Of a stretch of 64,000 nucleotides of DNA, positions 20,483 through 30,651 are shown in pieces (the first letter of the stretch is position 1; each line of letters starts with the position of its first letter). The stretch lies in assembly GCF_002105195.1 (NCBI RefSeq), contig NZ_MUHU01000004.1, positions 1 through 64,000 of the forward strand, given 5' to 3'. The notes beneath the pieces are model-generated. The model saw nothing but the letters and a program-made list of their open reading frames with translations, was not told where the DNA came from and made no database searches. A program made the position numbers and the translations under genes. The stretch comes from Derxia lacustris (GTDB lineage: Bacteria > Pseudomonadota > Gammaproteobacteria > Burkholderiales > Burkholderiaceae_E).

Positions 20483-21378
20483 CGCGCATCCTGGTGACCG
20501 GTTGCGACGGTCAGGTCGGCTGGGAACTGCTGCGCAGCTGCCAGCCGCTCGGCGAAGTGACCGGCGTGAACCGCGCGCAATGCAATCTGGCCGAGCCGGC
20601 CGCGCTGCGCGCCGCACTGGCAGCGCACCGGCCCGACGTCATCCTCAACGCCGCCGCCTACACCGCCGTCGACAAGGCCGAATCGGAAGAAGCGCTCGCC
20701 ACCGCCATCAATGGCGATGCGGTCGGCGTCATCGCCGAATTCGCCGCCGCCACTGGCGCGCTCGTCATCCATTACTCGACCGACTACGTGTTCGACGGCA
20801 GCGGCAACACGCCGCACAGCGAAAGCGACCCGACCGCGCCGGTCAATGCCTATGGCCGCAGCAAACTGGCCGGCGAAATCGCCCTCGCCAATTCGGCCGC
20901 CGACTGGCTCTGCTTTCGCACCAGCTGGGTCTATTCGCATCGCTGCCAGAATTTTCCGCGCACCATTCTCCGGCTCGCGCGCGAACGCGAAACCCTGCGC
21001 ATCATCGACGACCAGATCGGCGCGCCCACTTCCGCGCGCCTGATTGCCGATGTGACCGCAATTGCGCTGCTGCAATCGCTGCGCGACCGCGCCGCCGGCC
21101 GCTTCGATTCGCAACTGCTGCATCTGGTGGCGTCCGGCCAAGTAAGCTGGCATGGCTTTGCCACCGAATTGATCGCCGCTGAGCGCCAGAGCGCCGGCGC
21201 TGCTGCCTTGAAAGTGCAGGCGATCGAGCCGATTCCCACCCGCGACTACCCCACGCCCGCGCGCCGGCCGCTCAATTCCCGGCTCGATTGCTCCGCACTG
21301 GAGCAGCGTTTCGGCATTCGATTGCCCGCGTGGCAGGCCGGCGTCGCACTTCATGTTTCAGGTGCGCAAGGCGCCTGA
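20479..21378 (+). CDS. rfbD: dTDP-4-dehydrorhamnose reductase RmlD
   Basis: Completes dTDP-L-rhamnose synthesis. The 299-residue reductase has the GCDGQVGWEL cofactor loop at 8-17, STDYVFDG at 100-107 and the catalytic YGRSK at 125-129. The final third uses more A/T-ending codons (att, gca, ttg) than earlier rml genes, marking the start of the lower-GC3 patch that continues through wzm-wzt. Confidence 0.96.
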   Translation: MTRILVTGCDGQVGWELLRSCQPLGEVTGVNRAQCNLAEPAALRAALAAHRPDVILNAAAYTAVDKAESEEALATAINGDAVGVIAEFAAATGALVIHYSTDYVFDGSGNTPHSESDPTAPVNAYGRSKLAGEIALANSAADWLCFRTSWVYSHRCQNFPRTILRLARERETLRIIDDQIGAPTSARLIADVTAIALLQSLRDRAAGRFDSQLLHLVASGQVSWHGFATELIAAERQSAGAAALKVQAIEPIPTRDYPTPARRPLNSRLDCSALEQRFGIRLPAWQAGVALHVSGAQGA

Positions 21379-21447
21379 CCGAAGGCGCGCATTCCGGGCC
21401 GATGGCCCGGCGCCACTTCCCGCCCGATTCAGGAAAGACTGTCGTTC

Positions 21448-22272
21448 ATGAGCGCATCCTCGATTTCAGAGGCGCGATTCAATCCGCTGCCCTCGCTGCG
21501 CACCAATGCGCGGCTCATTTTTGAACTGACCCGGCGCGATGTGCTGGGCCGTTATCAGGGCTCGGCACTCGGCCTGCTGTGGTCGCTGTTCAATCCGCTG
21601 TTCATGCTGGCGATCTATACCTTTGCCTTCGGCACGCTGTTCAAGTCGCGCTGGCCCGGCATGCCCGATTCGCAATCGCATTTCGCCATCGTGCTGTTTG
21701 CCGGATTGCTGGTATTCAACTTCTTCAGCGAATGCCTGTCGCGCGCGCCGACGCTCATCATCGAGAACGCCAATTACGTCAAGAAGGTGGTGTTTCCGCT
21801 GGAGATTCTGCCGGCCGTGACCGTGCTGTCGGCCTTCTTCCATTATCTGGTGGGGCTTGTCGTGTGGTGCCTGGCCTATCTGCTGATGGAAGGCCAATTG
21901 CATGCAACCCTGCTGCTGCTGCCATTTGCGCTGCTGCCGCTGATTGCCTTTACCACCGGAAATTGCTGGTTTCTCGCCTCGCTCGGCGTGTATGCGCGCG
22001 ATGTGCGTCAGGTGGTCGGCGTATTGACCAGCGCACTCATTTTCATGGCGCCCATCTTCTATCCGATCCAGGCCGTGCCTGCGGCTTTCCGGCCATTCAT
22101 CATGCTCAATCCGATCACCCATTATGTGGAAATGACCCGGCAGATCATGATCGACGGCACGCTGCCCGATGCCGGCTACTGGCTGGCAGTCAATGCCGCC
22201 TCGGCGGTTTATGCGCTGCTGTGCTTTGCCTGGTTTCAGATGACGCGGCGGGGGTTTGCCGATGTCCTCTGA
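21448..22272 (+). CDS. wzm: ABC transporter permease for O-polysaccharide export (Wzm)
   Basis: A 274-residue inner-membrane protein of the ABC-2 family with about six transmembrane segments. The N-terminal RRDVLGRYQGSALGLLWSLFNPL and the later VGVLTSALIFMAPIFYP are typical of polysaccharide exporters such as Wzm/RfbA. It overlaps wzt by 11 bases, so together they form an ATP-driven exporter for undecaprenyl-linked glycan. It lies in a segment with visibly lower third-position GC than the flanks. Confidence 0.92.
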   Translation: MSASSISEARFNPLPSLRTNARLIFELTRRDVLGRYQGSALGLLWSLFNPLFMLAIYTFAFGTLFKSRWPGMPDSQSHFAIVLFAGLLVFNFFSECLSRAPTLIIENANYVKKVVFPLEILPAVTVLSAFFHYLVGLVVWCLAYLLMEGQLHATLLLLPFALLPLIAFTTGNCWFLASLGVYARDVRQVVGVLTSALIFMAPIFYPIQAVPAAFRPFIMLNPITHYVEMTRQIMIDGTLPDAGYWLAVNAASAVYALLCFAWFQMTRRGFADVL

Positions 22273-23653
22273 AATCGTCATCGAGGTCGAAGGGCTCTGC
22301 AAGAATTTCGAGGTCTATTCCAGTCCGCGCGACCGGCTCAAGCAATTGCTGCTGCCGCCGGTGCAGCGAATGCTGGGTCTGGAAGCCGGCTGCTATCACA
22401 GCAAGTTTCCGGCGCTGGCCGACATCAATTTCCAGGTTGCCCAGGGCGAAACCTTCGGCATCGTCGGGCGCAACGGCTCGGGCAAGTCGACGCTGCTGCA
22501 AATCCTCTGCGGCACGCTGGCGCCATCGGCCGGCCGGGTGGCGGTGCGCGGCAAGGTCGCGGCCTTGCTCGAACTCGGCGCCGGATTCAATCCCGAATTC
22601 TCCGGCCGCGAAAACGTCTACATGAATGGCCGCTTGTTCGGCCTGTCGACCGAGCAGATCGACGAGCGCTTCGACCGGATTGCGGCATTTGCCGATATCG
22701 GCGATTTCATCGAAAAGCCGGTCAAGACCTATTCGAGCGGCATGTATGTGCGGCTGGCCTTTGCCGTGATCGCCCATGTCGATGCCGACATTCTGGTGGT
22801 GGATGAAGCGCTGTCGGTCGGCGATGCCTATTTCGTGCAGAAATGCATGCGCTTTCTGCGCAGCTTCATGGAGCGCGGCACGCTGCTTTTCGTGAGCCAC
22901 GATATTTCGGCGGTGACCAATCTGTGTTCGAGCGCGCTGCTGCTCGAACGCGGCCGCGTCATCGATCTGGGCAGCCCCAAGAGCGTCATCAAGCGCTATC
23001 TCGAAAATCTGGTCGCCGAATCGCAAGACATTTCGGCCACGCAGCAGGCCGAGATTGCCGAAACGCCAGCGCCCGCCGCCGATGCCGATTACATCGACAT
23101 GCGCGAGCGATTCATCAATCAGTCGAATCTGCGCAACGATCTGGAGGTATTGCCGTTCCAGATCGGTGCCGAATCCTTCGGTGCCGGCGGCGCGCGCATC
23201 GTCGATACCTGCGTGCGCGATGCCGCCAGTGGCGCCCGGCTCGACTGGGTGGTGGGCGGTGAGCTGGTGCAAATCGTCATCGCGGCCAATGCCATCGCCG
23301 ATCTCGATGCGGTGATTCTCGGTTTCGATTTCAAGGACCGCCTTGGCCAGACGGTGTTTGGCGACAATACCTATCTGACTTACCGGCTCGATCCCTGTTC
23401 GGCACGCGCCGGTGAACGGATCGAAGCCGTATTCGAATTCCGCATGCCGATCCTGCCGGTCGGCGATTACGCCATTTCGGTGGCAATCGCGACCGGCAGC
23501 CAGGATGCGCATGTGCAGCAGCACTGGGTCCACGATGCCGTCATCCTGCGGGCCCAGGCCAGCCGGGTCTGCTTCGGTCAGGTCGGCATTCCAATGCGCA
23601 ATATAGAAATCACTCGCAGCCGGGTGCGCAATCCGGCTGCTTCGGTCGAATGA
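22262..23653 (+). CDS. wzt: ABC transporter ATPase with Wzt C-terminal glycan-binding domain
   Basis: The 463-residue partner of Wzm. The ATPase domain has Walker [10 protein letters not shown] (69-77), signature YSSGM (157-161) and Walker B ILVVDEAL (177-184). Residues from about 285 form a beta-sandwich of the Wzt C-terminal type ([22 protein letters not shown] region), which in known systems binds the glycan terminus and couples chain capping to export. ATG 22262 is preferred over a TTG six bases earlier. Confidence 0.92.
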   Translation: MSSEIVIEVEGLCKNFEVYSSPRDRLKQLLLPPVQRMLGLEAGCYHSKFPALADINFQVAQGETFGIVGRNGSGKSTLLQILCGTLAPSAGRVAVRGKVAALLELGAGFNPEFSGRENVYMNGRLFGLSTEQIDERFDRIAAFADIGDFIEKPVKTYSSGMYVRLAFAVIAHVDADILVVDEALSVGDAYFVQKCMRFLRSFMERGTLLFVSHDISAVTNLCSSALLLERGRVIDLGSPKSVIKRYLENLVAESQDISATQQAEIAETPAPAADADYIDMRERFINQSNLRNDLEVLPFQIGAESFGAGGARIVDTCVRDAASGARLDWVVGGELVQIVIAANAIADLDAVILGFDFKDRLGQTVFGDNTYLTYRLDPCSARAGERIEAVFEFRMPILPVGDYAISVAIATGSQDAHVQQHWVHDAVILRAQASRVCFGQVGIPMRNIEITRSRVRNPAASVE

Positions 23654-26600
23654 ATTCAAGCTCCATCACTCCCGCAGCCGATTTGGCCCAGCCCTTGCCG
23701 TGGACCGGCGAGCGTTTTCTGCCCACGCTCGATGGGCGCATCCGCTATGAGCATTTGCATCGCTATGCCGTCTGCTCGGCATTGGCCGGTGGCAAGCGGC
23801 TGCTCGATATCGCCTCGGGCGAAGGCTATGGCTCGGCCCTGCTTGCGCAGGTGGCGGCCTCGGTCTGCGGCGTGGATATTTCAGCCGAGGCGGTGGCGCA
23901 TGCGCGCGCCCAATACGGCGCGCAATTTCCCAATCTGCAATTCGTCCAGGGTTCGGCCACGGCAATTCCGTTTGCGGCGGCCGAATTCGACATGGTGGTG
24001 TCGTTCGAAACGCTGGAGCATCTGGCCGAGCAGGAGGAAATGCTGGCCGAGATTCGCCGCGTGCTCAAACCGGGCGGCCTGCTGGTCATTTCCACGCCGG
24101 ATCGCGCGGTCTATGCCAGGACCGATGGCGGCCACAATCAATTCCATGTGCGCGAATTGAGCGCGGAGGAATTCCGCGCGCTACTCGACCGGCATTTCGG
24201 CCATGTGGCGCTGTACGGCCAGACCCTGGCCACGGTCGGCTGGGTGCAGCCCGAGTCCGGCGCCGAGCTGGCGCCGGCGGTCGAGACCTGGATGCCGCAG
24301 GCCGACGGCGTGCGGCGCGCGCTGCCGCAGCTGGCCGAGTGCATCTACCGCATCGCGCTGTGCGCCGACCGGCCGCTGGTCGAGCGACTCGCGCCGTCAC
24401 TGTTCTGCGACCCGGCCGACGACCTGTTCCGCGCCGACATCGAGCTGCGCCGCTGGGCCTCGACCATCGACGACGAACGCGCCGCCGCCGTCGCCAGCGC
24501 CGCCGCGGCGCGCGCCGAGCTCGATGCCGGCAGCGCCCGGGCCGCGCGCAGCGATGCGCAGGTCCAGCTCGCGCAGGCCCGCGCTGCCGACCTCGAAGCC
24601 GCCGCCGCAACTGCCAGCGCGCGCGCCGCCGCGCTCGAAGCCGCCGCCGCGGCCGCCCAGGCCCGCGCCGCCACGCTCGAAGCCGCACTCGCCGCCAAGG
24701 AAACCGAATTCGAGGAACGCACTGCCTGGGCGCTCCGGCTCGACGCCGAACTCGAGCGCGCGCGCCGCCAGCACCAGGGCCAGGTCGAGCGCACTGCCGA
24801 GCTCGAAGCCCGCTTCGCGGCGCTGCTGCGCACCCGCTCCTGGCGCCTGACCCAGCCGCTGCGCGTGGCGGCCCGGCTGCTGCGCGGCGAATGGGATGCG
24901 GTGCTGCAACCGCTGCGGCCGCGCGCCCAGCGGCTGGCGCGGCAGGTCTACACCCGGCTGCCGCTCGATCACGATGCCAAGACCCGGCTGGTCGACACCG
25001 TCTACCGGCTCGGCGGGCCGCTGTTCGACGGCATCGTCCATTACGAGAACTGGAAGCGGCAGCGCGCCGCGAGCCAGCTCGCCGCGCCCGCCACCGAAGG
25101 CCCGGTCCCGCCCGACCGGCTCGCCGCCGCGCTCGCCGAGCTGCGCTTTGCCGAGGTGGCCGCGCCGGTCGTGTCCATCGTCATTCCGGCCTACGGCATG
25201 CTCGACGTGACGCTGACCTGCCTGCGCTCGATCGCCGCCCATCCGCCGGCGGTGCCGTTCGAAGTCATCGTCGCCGAGGACTGCTCGGGCGATACCGAGA
25301 TCGACCGGCTCGGCGCCGTGCCCGGCCTGCGCTACGAGCGCAACCCGCGCAACCTCGGCTTTCTGCTCAGCTGCAACCGCGCCGCCGGGCTGGCGCGCGG
25401 CGACTACCTCTATCTGCTCAACAACGACACCGAGGTCACGCCGGGCTGGCTCGACGCGCTGCTCGACGTGTTTGCCAGCCGGCCCGACTGCGGCATGGTC
25501 GGCTCCAAGCTGGTCTATCCCGACGGCCGGCTGCAAGAGGCCGGCGGCATCATGTGGAACGACGGCTCGGCCTGGAACTTCGGCCGGCTGCAGGACCCGC
25601 GCGCCAGCCAGTTCAACTATCTGCGCGAGGTCGACTACTGCTCGGGCGCGTCGCTGCTGATCCGGCGCGACTTCTTCGAGCAGCTCGGCCGCTTCGACGA
25701 GCGCTATGTGCCGGCCTATTGCGAGGACAGCGATCTGGCCTTCGCGGTGCGCGCCGCCGGCAAGCGCGTGTACTACCAGCCACGCTCGGTCGTCATCCAT
25801 TACGAGGGCGTCTCGCACGGCACCGATACCGGCAGCGGCATCAAGGCCTATCAGGTCGAGAACCAGCGCAAGTTCCGCGACAAGTGGGCCGAGGTGCTGG
25901 CGCGCGAGCACTTCCCCAATGCCGAGCAGGTGTTCGTCGCGCGCGACCGCAGCCGCGCCAAACCCTGCATCCTGGTCGTCGACCATTACGTGCCCCAGCC
26001 CGACCGCGATGCCGGCTCGCGCACCATGTGGCAGGTGATGGAAGTGCTGCGCTCGATGGACCTGAACGTGAAGTTCTGGCCCGAGAACCTGTGGTTCGAC
26101 CCCGACTACACGCCGGCGCTCGAAGCCACCGGCGTCGAGGTCTTCCACGGCCCCGAGTACAGCGGCAATTTCGACCGCTGGACGCGTGAGAACGGCGCCC
26201 ACATCGACTACGTGCTGCTGTCGCGGCCCTATGTCGCGCTCAACTACATCGACAGCCTGCGCGCCAACACCCGCGCCCGGCTGCTGTACTACGGCCACGA
26301 TGTGCACCATCTGCGGCTCCAGGAGCAGATGCGCCTCACGCCCGACGACAGCGCGCTCGCCGCCGAGTACCAGCGCTTTCTCAAGATGGAGCCCGAGGTC
26401 TGGTCCCGGGTCGATGTCGTCTACTACCCGTCGGCCACCGAGACCGAGTACGTGCGCGGCCTGATCGCCGCCGCCGGCGGGCGCCAGACCTGCGCCACGC
26501 TGCCGCCCTATGCCTACACCGATGTCGCGCCCGATCCGGCCGCCAATCTGGCCGAGCGGCGCGATCTGCTGTTCGTCGCCGGCTTCGGCCATCCACCCAA

Positions 26601-27099
26601 TGTCGATGCCGCGCAATGGCTGGTGTCCCAGGTAATGCCGCTGGTGTTTGCCGAGGCGCCCGGGGTGCGGCTGTTCCTGGTCGGCTCCAATCCGTCGCCG
26701 GCGGTCAAGGTGCTCGCGTCCGACCGCATCGTCGTGACCGGCTTCGTCACCGACGAGGCGCTGGCCGGCCATTACGCCAGCGCCCGCGCCGGCGTGGCGC
26801 CACTGCGCGCCGGGGCCGGCGTCAAGGGCAAGGTGGTCGAGGCGATGCGCTTCGGCCTGCCGCTGGTCACCACGCCGACCGGCGCGCAGGGGCTGGCGGC
26901 GGCCGAGCCGGCGCTGTTCATCGAGGAAGACCCCGAGGCCTTCGCCCGCCGCACCCTCGACCTGCTGCGCGACGATGCGCTCTGGCGTGCCCGCAGCGCC
27001 GCCGAGCAGCAGCACATCCGCGACCATTTCACCTTCGGCGCGATGCGCCACGTGCTCGAAGCGGACATGCCGCCGCCCGACCACGCCTCCCACCTCTGA
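23650..27099 (+). CDS. Multidomain methyltransferase / coiled-coil / GT2 / GT4 glycosyltransferase
   Basis: A 1149-residue protein. Residues 1-200: class I SAM methyltransferase with [12 protein letters not shown] at 51-62 and [20 protein letters not shown]. Residues about 265-395: Ala-rich coiled coil with repeats of the RAAxLEAAxA type. [10 protein letters not shown] follows at 396-405. Residues about 507-740: GT2 fold with SIVIPAYG and a DxD-like NNDTEV. Residues about 960-1130: GT4-like C-terminal Rossmann domain ([35 protein letters not shown]). It overlaps wzt by four bases and may both extend and methyl-cap the exported polymer. Third-position GC rises sharply near codon 180, suggesting a mosaic gene. 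Confidence 0.88.
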   Translation: MNSSSITPAADLAQPLPWTGERFLPTLDGRIRYEHLHRYAVCSALAGGKRLLDIASGEGYGSALLAQVAASVCGVDISAEAVAHARAQYGAQFPNLQFVQGSATAIPFAAAEFDMVVSFETLEHLAEQEEMLAEIRRVLKPGGLLVISTPDRAVYARTDGGHNQFHVRELSAEEFRALLDRHFGHVALYGQTLATVGWVQPESGAELAPAVETWMPQADGVRRALPQLAECIYRIALCADRPLVERLAPSLFCDPADDLFRADIELRRWASTIDDERAAAVASAAAARAELDAGSARAARSDAQVQLAQARAADLEAAAATASARAAALEAAAAAAQARAATLEAALAAKETEFEERTAWALRLDAELERARRQHQGQVERTAELEARFAALLRTRSWRLTQPLRVAARLLRGEWDAVLQPLRPRAQRLARQVYTRLPLDHDAKTRLVDTVYRLGGPLFDGIVHYENWKRQRAASQLAAPATEGPVPPDRLAAALAELRFAEVAAPVVSIVIPAYGMLDVTLTCLRSIAAHPPAVPFEVIVAEDCSGDTEIDRLGAVPGLRYERNPRNLGFLLSCNRAAGLARGDYLYLLNNDTEVTPGWLDALLDVFASRPDCGMVGSKLVYPDGRLQEAGGIMWNDGSAWNFGRLQDPRASQFNYLREVDYCSGASLLIRRDFFEQLGRFDERYVPAYCEDSDLAFAVRAAGKRVYYQPRSVVIHYEGVSHGTDTGSGIKAYQVENQRKFRDKWAEVLAREHFPNAEQVFVARDRSRAKPCILVVDHYVPQPDRDAGSRTMWQVMEVLRSMDLNVKFWPENLWFDPDYTPALEATGVEVFHGPEYSGNFDRWTRENGAHIDYVLLSRPYVALNYIDSLRANTRARLLYYGHDVHHLRLQEQMRLTPDDSALAAEYQRFLKMEPEVWSRVDVVYYPSATETEYVRGLIAAAGGRQTCATLPPYAYTDVAPDPAANLAERRDLLFVAGFGHPPNVDAAQWLVSQVMPLVFAEAPGVRLFLVGSNPSPAVKVLASDRIVVTGFVTDEALAGHYASARAGVAPLRAGAGVKGKVVEAMRFGLPLVTTPTGAQGLAAAEPALFIEEDPEAFARRTLDLLRDDALWRARSAAEQQHIRDHFTFGAMRHVLEADMPPPDHASHL

Positions 27100-27109
27100 C
27101 GCACACACC

Positions 27110-28138
27110 ATGCTCATCCGTGCCCGCGCCCCGCTGCGCCTCGGCCTTGCCGGCGGCGGTTCCGACGTTTCGCCCTACTGCGACCTGTATGGCGGATCGG
27201 TGCTCAACGCCACCATCGACCGCTATGCCTATGCCGTGCTGCGCACCGGCGACACCGACGGCATCCGCTTCATCGCCACCGACCAGGGCAGCCAGGTCGA
27301 ACTGCCGCTCGACGCGCCGGTGGAAGTGGACGGCGAGCTGAAGCTGCACCGCGCCGTCTACCGCGAGATCGTCGAGCGCTACAACGGCGGCCGGCCGATC
27401 GCGCTCGAACTCAGCACCTTCTGCGACGCGCCGATCGGCTCGGGCCTCGGCTCGTCGTCGACGCTGGTGGTGGTGATGATTGCCGCCTTCGTCGAGCTGC
27501 TGAACCTGCCGCTCGACGATTACGAGATCGCCCATCTCGCCTTCCACATCGAGCGCGAGGTCTGCAAGCTGCAAGGCGGCCGCCAGGACCAGTACGCGGC
27601 GGCCTTCGGCGGCTTCAACTTCATGGAGTTCTATGCCGACAACCGCGCGGTCATCAATCCGCTGCGGGTGCGCGAATGGATCGTCTGCGAGCTCGAAGCC
27701 TCGCTGGTGCTGTTCTATACCGGCGTGTCGCGCGAGTCGGCCCGGATCATCGCGGACCAGAGTTCGCATGTGCAGGCCGGCTCGGCCAGCGCCATCGAGA
27801 CCATGCACAAGCTCAAGGCCGAGGCGGTGCGCATGAAGGAATGCGTGCTGCGCGGCGATTTCGCCGGCATCGTCGAATCGATGAAGGACGGCTGGGAGCA
27901 GAAGAAGCGCTCCGCCGCCACCGTCTCCACGCCGCACATCGAGGAGATCTACAACGCCGCCTGCGCCGCCGGCGCGCTGGCCGGCAAGGTCTCGGGTGCC
28001 GGCGGCGGCGGATTCATGATGTTCTTCGTGCCGCCCGACCGCCGCGTGGCGGTCATCAAGACCCTCGGCCGCTTCGACGGCCAGGTGAGCAACTGCCACT
28101 TCACCGCCACCGGACGCCAGAGCTGGAGAGTCGCATGA
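27110..28138 (+). CDS. hddA: D-glycero-alpha-D-manno-heptose-7-phosphate kinase (GHMP family)
   Basis: A 342-residue GHMP kinase. RAPLRLGLAGGGSD at the N-terminus, the ATP loop PIGSGLGSSS at 108-117 and KVSGAGGGGFMMFF near the end match HddA, which phosphorylates heptose-7-phosphate at C1 in the GDP-heptose pathway. Directly followed by gmhA and hddC with ATGA overlaps, which supports this over other GHMP kinases. Confidence 0.88.
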   Translation: MLIRARAPLRLGLAGGGSDVSPYCDLYGGSVLNATIDRYAYAVLRTGDTDGIRFIATDQGSQVELPLDAPVEVDGELKLHRAVYREIVERYNGGRPIALELSTFCDAPIGSGLGSSSTLVVVMIAAFVELLNLPLDDYEIAHLAFHIEREVCKLQGGRQDQYAAAFGGFNFMEFYADNRAVINPLRVREWIVCELEASLVLFYTGVSRESARIIADQSSHVQAGSASAIETMHKLKAEAVRMKECVLRGDFAGIVESMKDGWEQKKRSAATVSTPHIEEIYNAACAAGALAGKVSGAGGGGFMMFFVPPDRRVAVIKTLGRFDGQVSNCHFTATGRQSWRVA

Positions 28139-28725
28139 TCGAATCCATCCGCCGCCAGATCGGCGCCGCCGCCGACCATCTCGCCGCCATCCAGCGCGAC
28201 GAGGCCTTGCTGGCCACGCTCGAAGCCATCGCGCGCGATTGCGTCGCCGCGCTCCAGGCCGGCAACAAGATCCTGTTCATGGGCAACGGCGGCAGCGCGG
28301 CCGATGCCCAGCATCTGGCCGGCGAACTGGTCAGCCGCTTCGAGTTCGACCGCCCCGGCCTCGCCGCCTTCGCGCTCACCACCGACAGCTCGGTGCTGAC
28401 CGCCATCGGCAACGACTACGGCTACGAAAAGCTGTTCGCGCGCCAGGTGCAGGCGGTCGGCAAGGCCGGCGATGTGCTGATCGGCATCACCACCTCGGGC
28501 CGCTCGCCCAACGTGATCGCGGCGCTCGCGCTCGGGCGCCAGCTCGGGCTGCGCACGGTGGGCTTCACCGGCGCCCGGCCGGCCGCCATCGACGAGGTCG
28601 TCGACCACTGCCTCAAGCTGCCGTCCACCTGCACGCCGCGCATCCAGGAAGGCCACATCCTGCTCGGCCACACGCTGTGCAGCCTGATCGAGTCGGCGCT
28701 GTTCACGCCGCCGGCCGCCGCATGA
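28135..28725 (+). CDS. gmhA: Phosphoheptose isomerase GmhA
   Basis: A 196-residue SIS-domain enzyme making heptose-7-phosphate from sedoheptulose-7-phosphate. [20 protein letters not shown] contains the conserved Glu, TTSGRSPN is the phosphate loop, and RIQEGHILLGHTLC supplies the catalytic His region. It sits between hddA and hddC and would feed both the GDP- and ADP-heptose routes. A second SIS protein at 50754 is more DiaA-like. Confidence 0.92.
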   Translation: MIESIRRQIGAAADHLAAIQRDEALLATLEAIARDCVAALQAGNKILFMGNGGSAADAQHLAGELVSRFEFDRPGLAAFALTTDSSVLTAIGNDYGYEKLFARQVQAVGKAGDVLIGITTSGRSPNVIAALALGRQLGLRTVGFTGARPAAIDEVVDHCLKLPSTCTPRIQEGHILLGHTLCSLIESALFTPPAAA

Positions 28726-29417
28726 AGGCCGTGGTGCTCGCCGGCGGCTTCGGCACCCGGCTGCGCGAGCGTGTCGCCGACCTGCCCAAGCCGATGGCGC
28801 CGATCGCCGGCCGGCCCTTTCTCGAATACCTGCTCGACCGGCTCGCCGCCGCGCATTTCAGCGAGGTGCTGCTGTCGGTCGGCTATCTGGCCAAGCGCAT
28901 CGAGGCGCATTTCGGCAACTGCTATCGCGGCATGACGCTGCGCTACTCGGTCGAGGCCGAGCCGCTCGGCACCGGCGGCGCCATCGCGCTGGCGCTGGCC
29001 GACTGCCCCGACGAAGCCGTGGTGGTGCTCAACGGCGACACCTTCGTCGAACTCGACTTTGCCGACTTCCTCGCCGCCTATGCCGCCGCGCCCGAGGACG
29101 CCTTCGTCGCGCTGCGCCAGGTCGACGACGTGGCGCGCTTCGGCGAGGTGGTGGTCGAGGACGGCCGCGCCACGCGCTTCTCCGAAAAGGGCCGCAGCGG
29201 CCCGGGCTGGATCAACGCCGGCATCTATGTGCTGCGCAGCCGGGTGTTCGCGCGCCACGGCCTCGCCGGCCGCTTCAGCCTCGAATCCGACCTGCTCCAG
29301 GCCCATTGCGCCGAACTGCGCCCGCGCGTGTTCCGCACCGACGGCTATTTCATCGACATTGGCATTCCGGCCGAATTCGACCGCGCGCAGACCGAGCTGC
29401 CGGCACTCGGCCGCTGA
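28722..29417 (+). CDS. hddC: Heptose-1-phosphate nucleotidyltransferase HddC-like
   Basis: A 231-residue nucleotidyltransferase with LAGGFGTRLRERVADLPKPM at the N-terminus, PLGTGGAI, and the metal site LNGDTFVE. By context after hddA-gmhA it is the predicted GDP-D-glycero-alpha-D-manno-heptose pyrophosphorylase. It overlaps gmhA by ATGA. Nucleotide specificity (GTP versus CTP or other) cannot be read from sequence. Confidence 0.82.
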   Translation: MKAVVLAGGFGTRLRERVADLPKPMAPIAGRPFLEYLLDRLAAAHFSEVLLSVGYLAKRIEAHFGNCYRGMTLRYSVEAEPLGTGGAIALALADCPDEAVVVLNGDTFVELDFADFLAAYAAAPEDAFVALRQVDDVARFGEVVVEDGRATRFSEKGRSGPGWINAGIYVLRSRVFARHGLAGRFSLESDLLQAHCAELRPRVFRTDGYFIDIGIPAEFDRAQTELPALGR

Positions 29418-29445
29418 CCCGCGCGGTCAACTTCCCCTTCTCCGC

Positions 29446-30387
29446 ATGCAGACCACCACGCCCTCCCACGACCTCGCCGCCGGCCGCCTGCTGGTGATCG
29501 GCGACGTCATGCTCGACCGCTACTGGTTCGGCGACGTCAACCGCATCTCGCCCGAGGCGCCGGTGCCGGTCGTGCTCGTCACCCGCACCGAAGACCGGCT
29601 CGGCGGCGCCGCCAACGTGGCGCGCAACATCGTCAGCCTGGGCGCCCGGGCCGAACTCGTGGGCGTGATCGGCCGCGACGAAGCCGGCCAGCGTCTGCGC
29701 GCCCTGGTCGGCGCCGGCGGCATCGCCGACAGCCTGATCGAGGACGCCGCGATGCCCACCATCGTCAAGCTGCGCGTGCTCGGCCGCCAGCAGCAGCTGG
29801 TGCGCATCGACTTCGAACGCAAGCCCGGGCACGAGGTGCTCGACGCGGCGCTCGGCGACATCGAACAGCGCATTGCCGGCGCCGACGTGGTGGTGCTGTC
29901 CGACTACGGCAAGGGCGGGCTGGCGCACATCGCGCACATCCTGTCGAGCGCGCGCGCCGCCGGCAAGCCGGTGATCGTCGACCCCAAGGGCGCCGACTAC
30001 GAACGCTATCGCGGCGCCACCGTGCTCACGCCCAACCGCAGCGAGCTGGCCGAAGTGGTCGGCGGCTGGTCGTCCGAAGCCGACCTGCATGCCAAGGCCG
30101 AACGCCTGCGCGCCAACCTCGACGTGCAGGCGCTGCTGCTCACCCGCTCCGAAGAAGGCATGACGCTGTTCACCGCCGGCACGGTGCTCAACTTCCCGGC
30201 CGTCGCGCGCGAGGTGTTCGACGTGTCGGGCGCCGGCGACACCGTGGTCGCGACGCTGGCCAGCCTGGTGGCCGTGGGCGTGCCGCTGGCCGAAGCGGTG
30301 CCGGTGGCGAACCGGGCCGGCGGCATCGTGGTGGGCAAGGTCGGCACGGCGGTGGTCACGCGGGAAGAACTGTTCGCCCAGTCCTGA
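29446..30387 (+). CDS. hldA: D-glycero-beta-D-manno-heptose-7-phosphate kinase (HldA, stand-alone kinase half of HldE)
   Basis: A 313-residue PfkB-family kinase equal to the N-terminal half of E. coli HldE. LVIGDVMLDRYWFGDVNRIS opens the domain and the catalytic GAGD is at 262-265. It makes heptose-1,7-bisphosphate in ADP-heptose synthesis. The cytidylyl/adenylyltransferase half (hldC) is a separate gene 27 kb away at 57827. Placed 28 bases after hddC. Confidence 0.93.
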   Translation: MQTTTPSHDLAAGRLLVIGDVMLDRYWFGDVNRISPEAPVPVVLVTRTEDRLGGAANVARNIVSLGARAELVGVIGRDEAGQRLRALVGAGGIADSLIEDAAMPTIVKLRVLGRQQQLVRIDFERKPGHEVLDAALGDIEQRIAGADVVVLSDYGKGGLAHIAHILSSARAAGKPVIVDPKGADYERYRGATVLTPNRSELAEVVGGWSSEADLHAKAERLRANLDVQALLLTRSEEGMTLFTAGTVLNFPAVAREVFDVSGAGDTVVATLASLVAVGVPLAEAVPVANRAGGIVVGKVGTAVVTREELFAQS

Positions 30388-30423
30388 GCACCGCCTGAAA
30401 ACAACCATCATCGGCAGACCGCA

Positions 30424-30651
30424 TTGCGACTCCATCGTGCCGGCGCGCTCTCCGCCGTCCTCATGCCCGCGCTGAGCGCCTGCGAGCCCCGCCCCACCGA
30501 CGTGGCGGCAAGGCGCCACCGACCGGTGCCGGTCGCCGCCCCGCTGGTCGTGACCGACTGGGGCCCGCGCGAAACCGTGGCCGGCCAGCGCATTGCACTG
30601 GGGCAGTTCCATGCGCTCCCGGCAAACCCGCCTGCGGAGGCGCGCCCGTGA
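30424..30651 (+). CDS. Possible small lipoprotein
   Basis: A 75-residue frame beginning with TTG at 30424. It has a basic N-terminus, a short hydrophobic stretch and a lipobox-like LSAC (residues 17-20), then a Pro/Arg-rich body with DWGPRETVAGQR. It overlaps the next small frame by GTGA. No clear Shine-Dalgarno is visible and I recognise no family, so this is tentative. Confidence 0.35.
   Translation: MRLHRAGALSAVLMPALSACEPRPTDVAARRHRPVPVAAPLVVTDWGPRETVAGQRIALGQFHALPANPPAEARP

Noticed and set aside
24397..27117. A 906-codon minus-strand open frame opposite the large glycosyltransferase gene
   Set aside because: Its length results from strong GC codon bias; the sense strand has clear methyltransferase and glycosyltransferase motifs.
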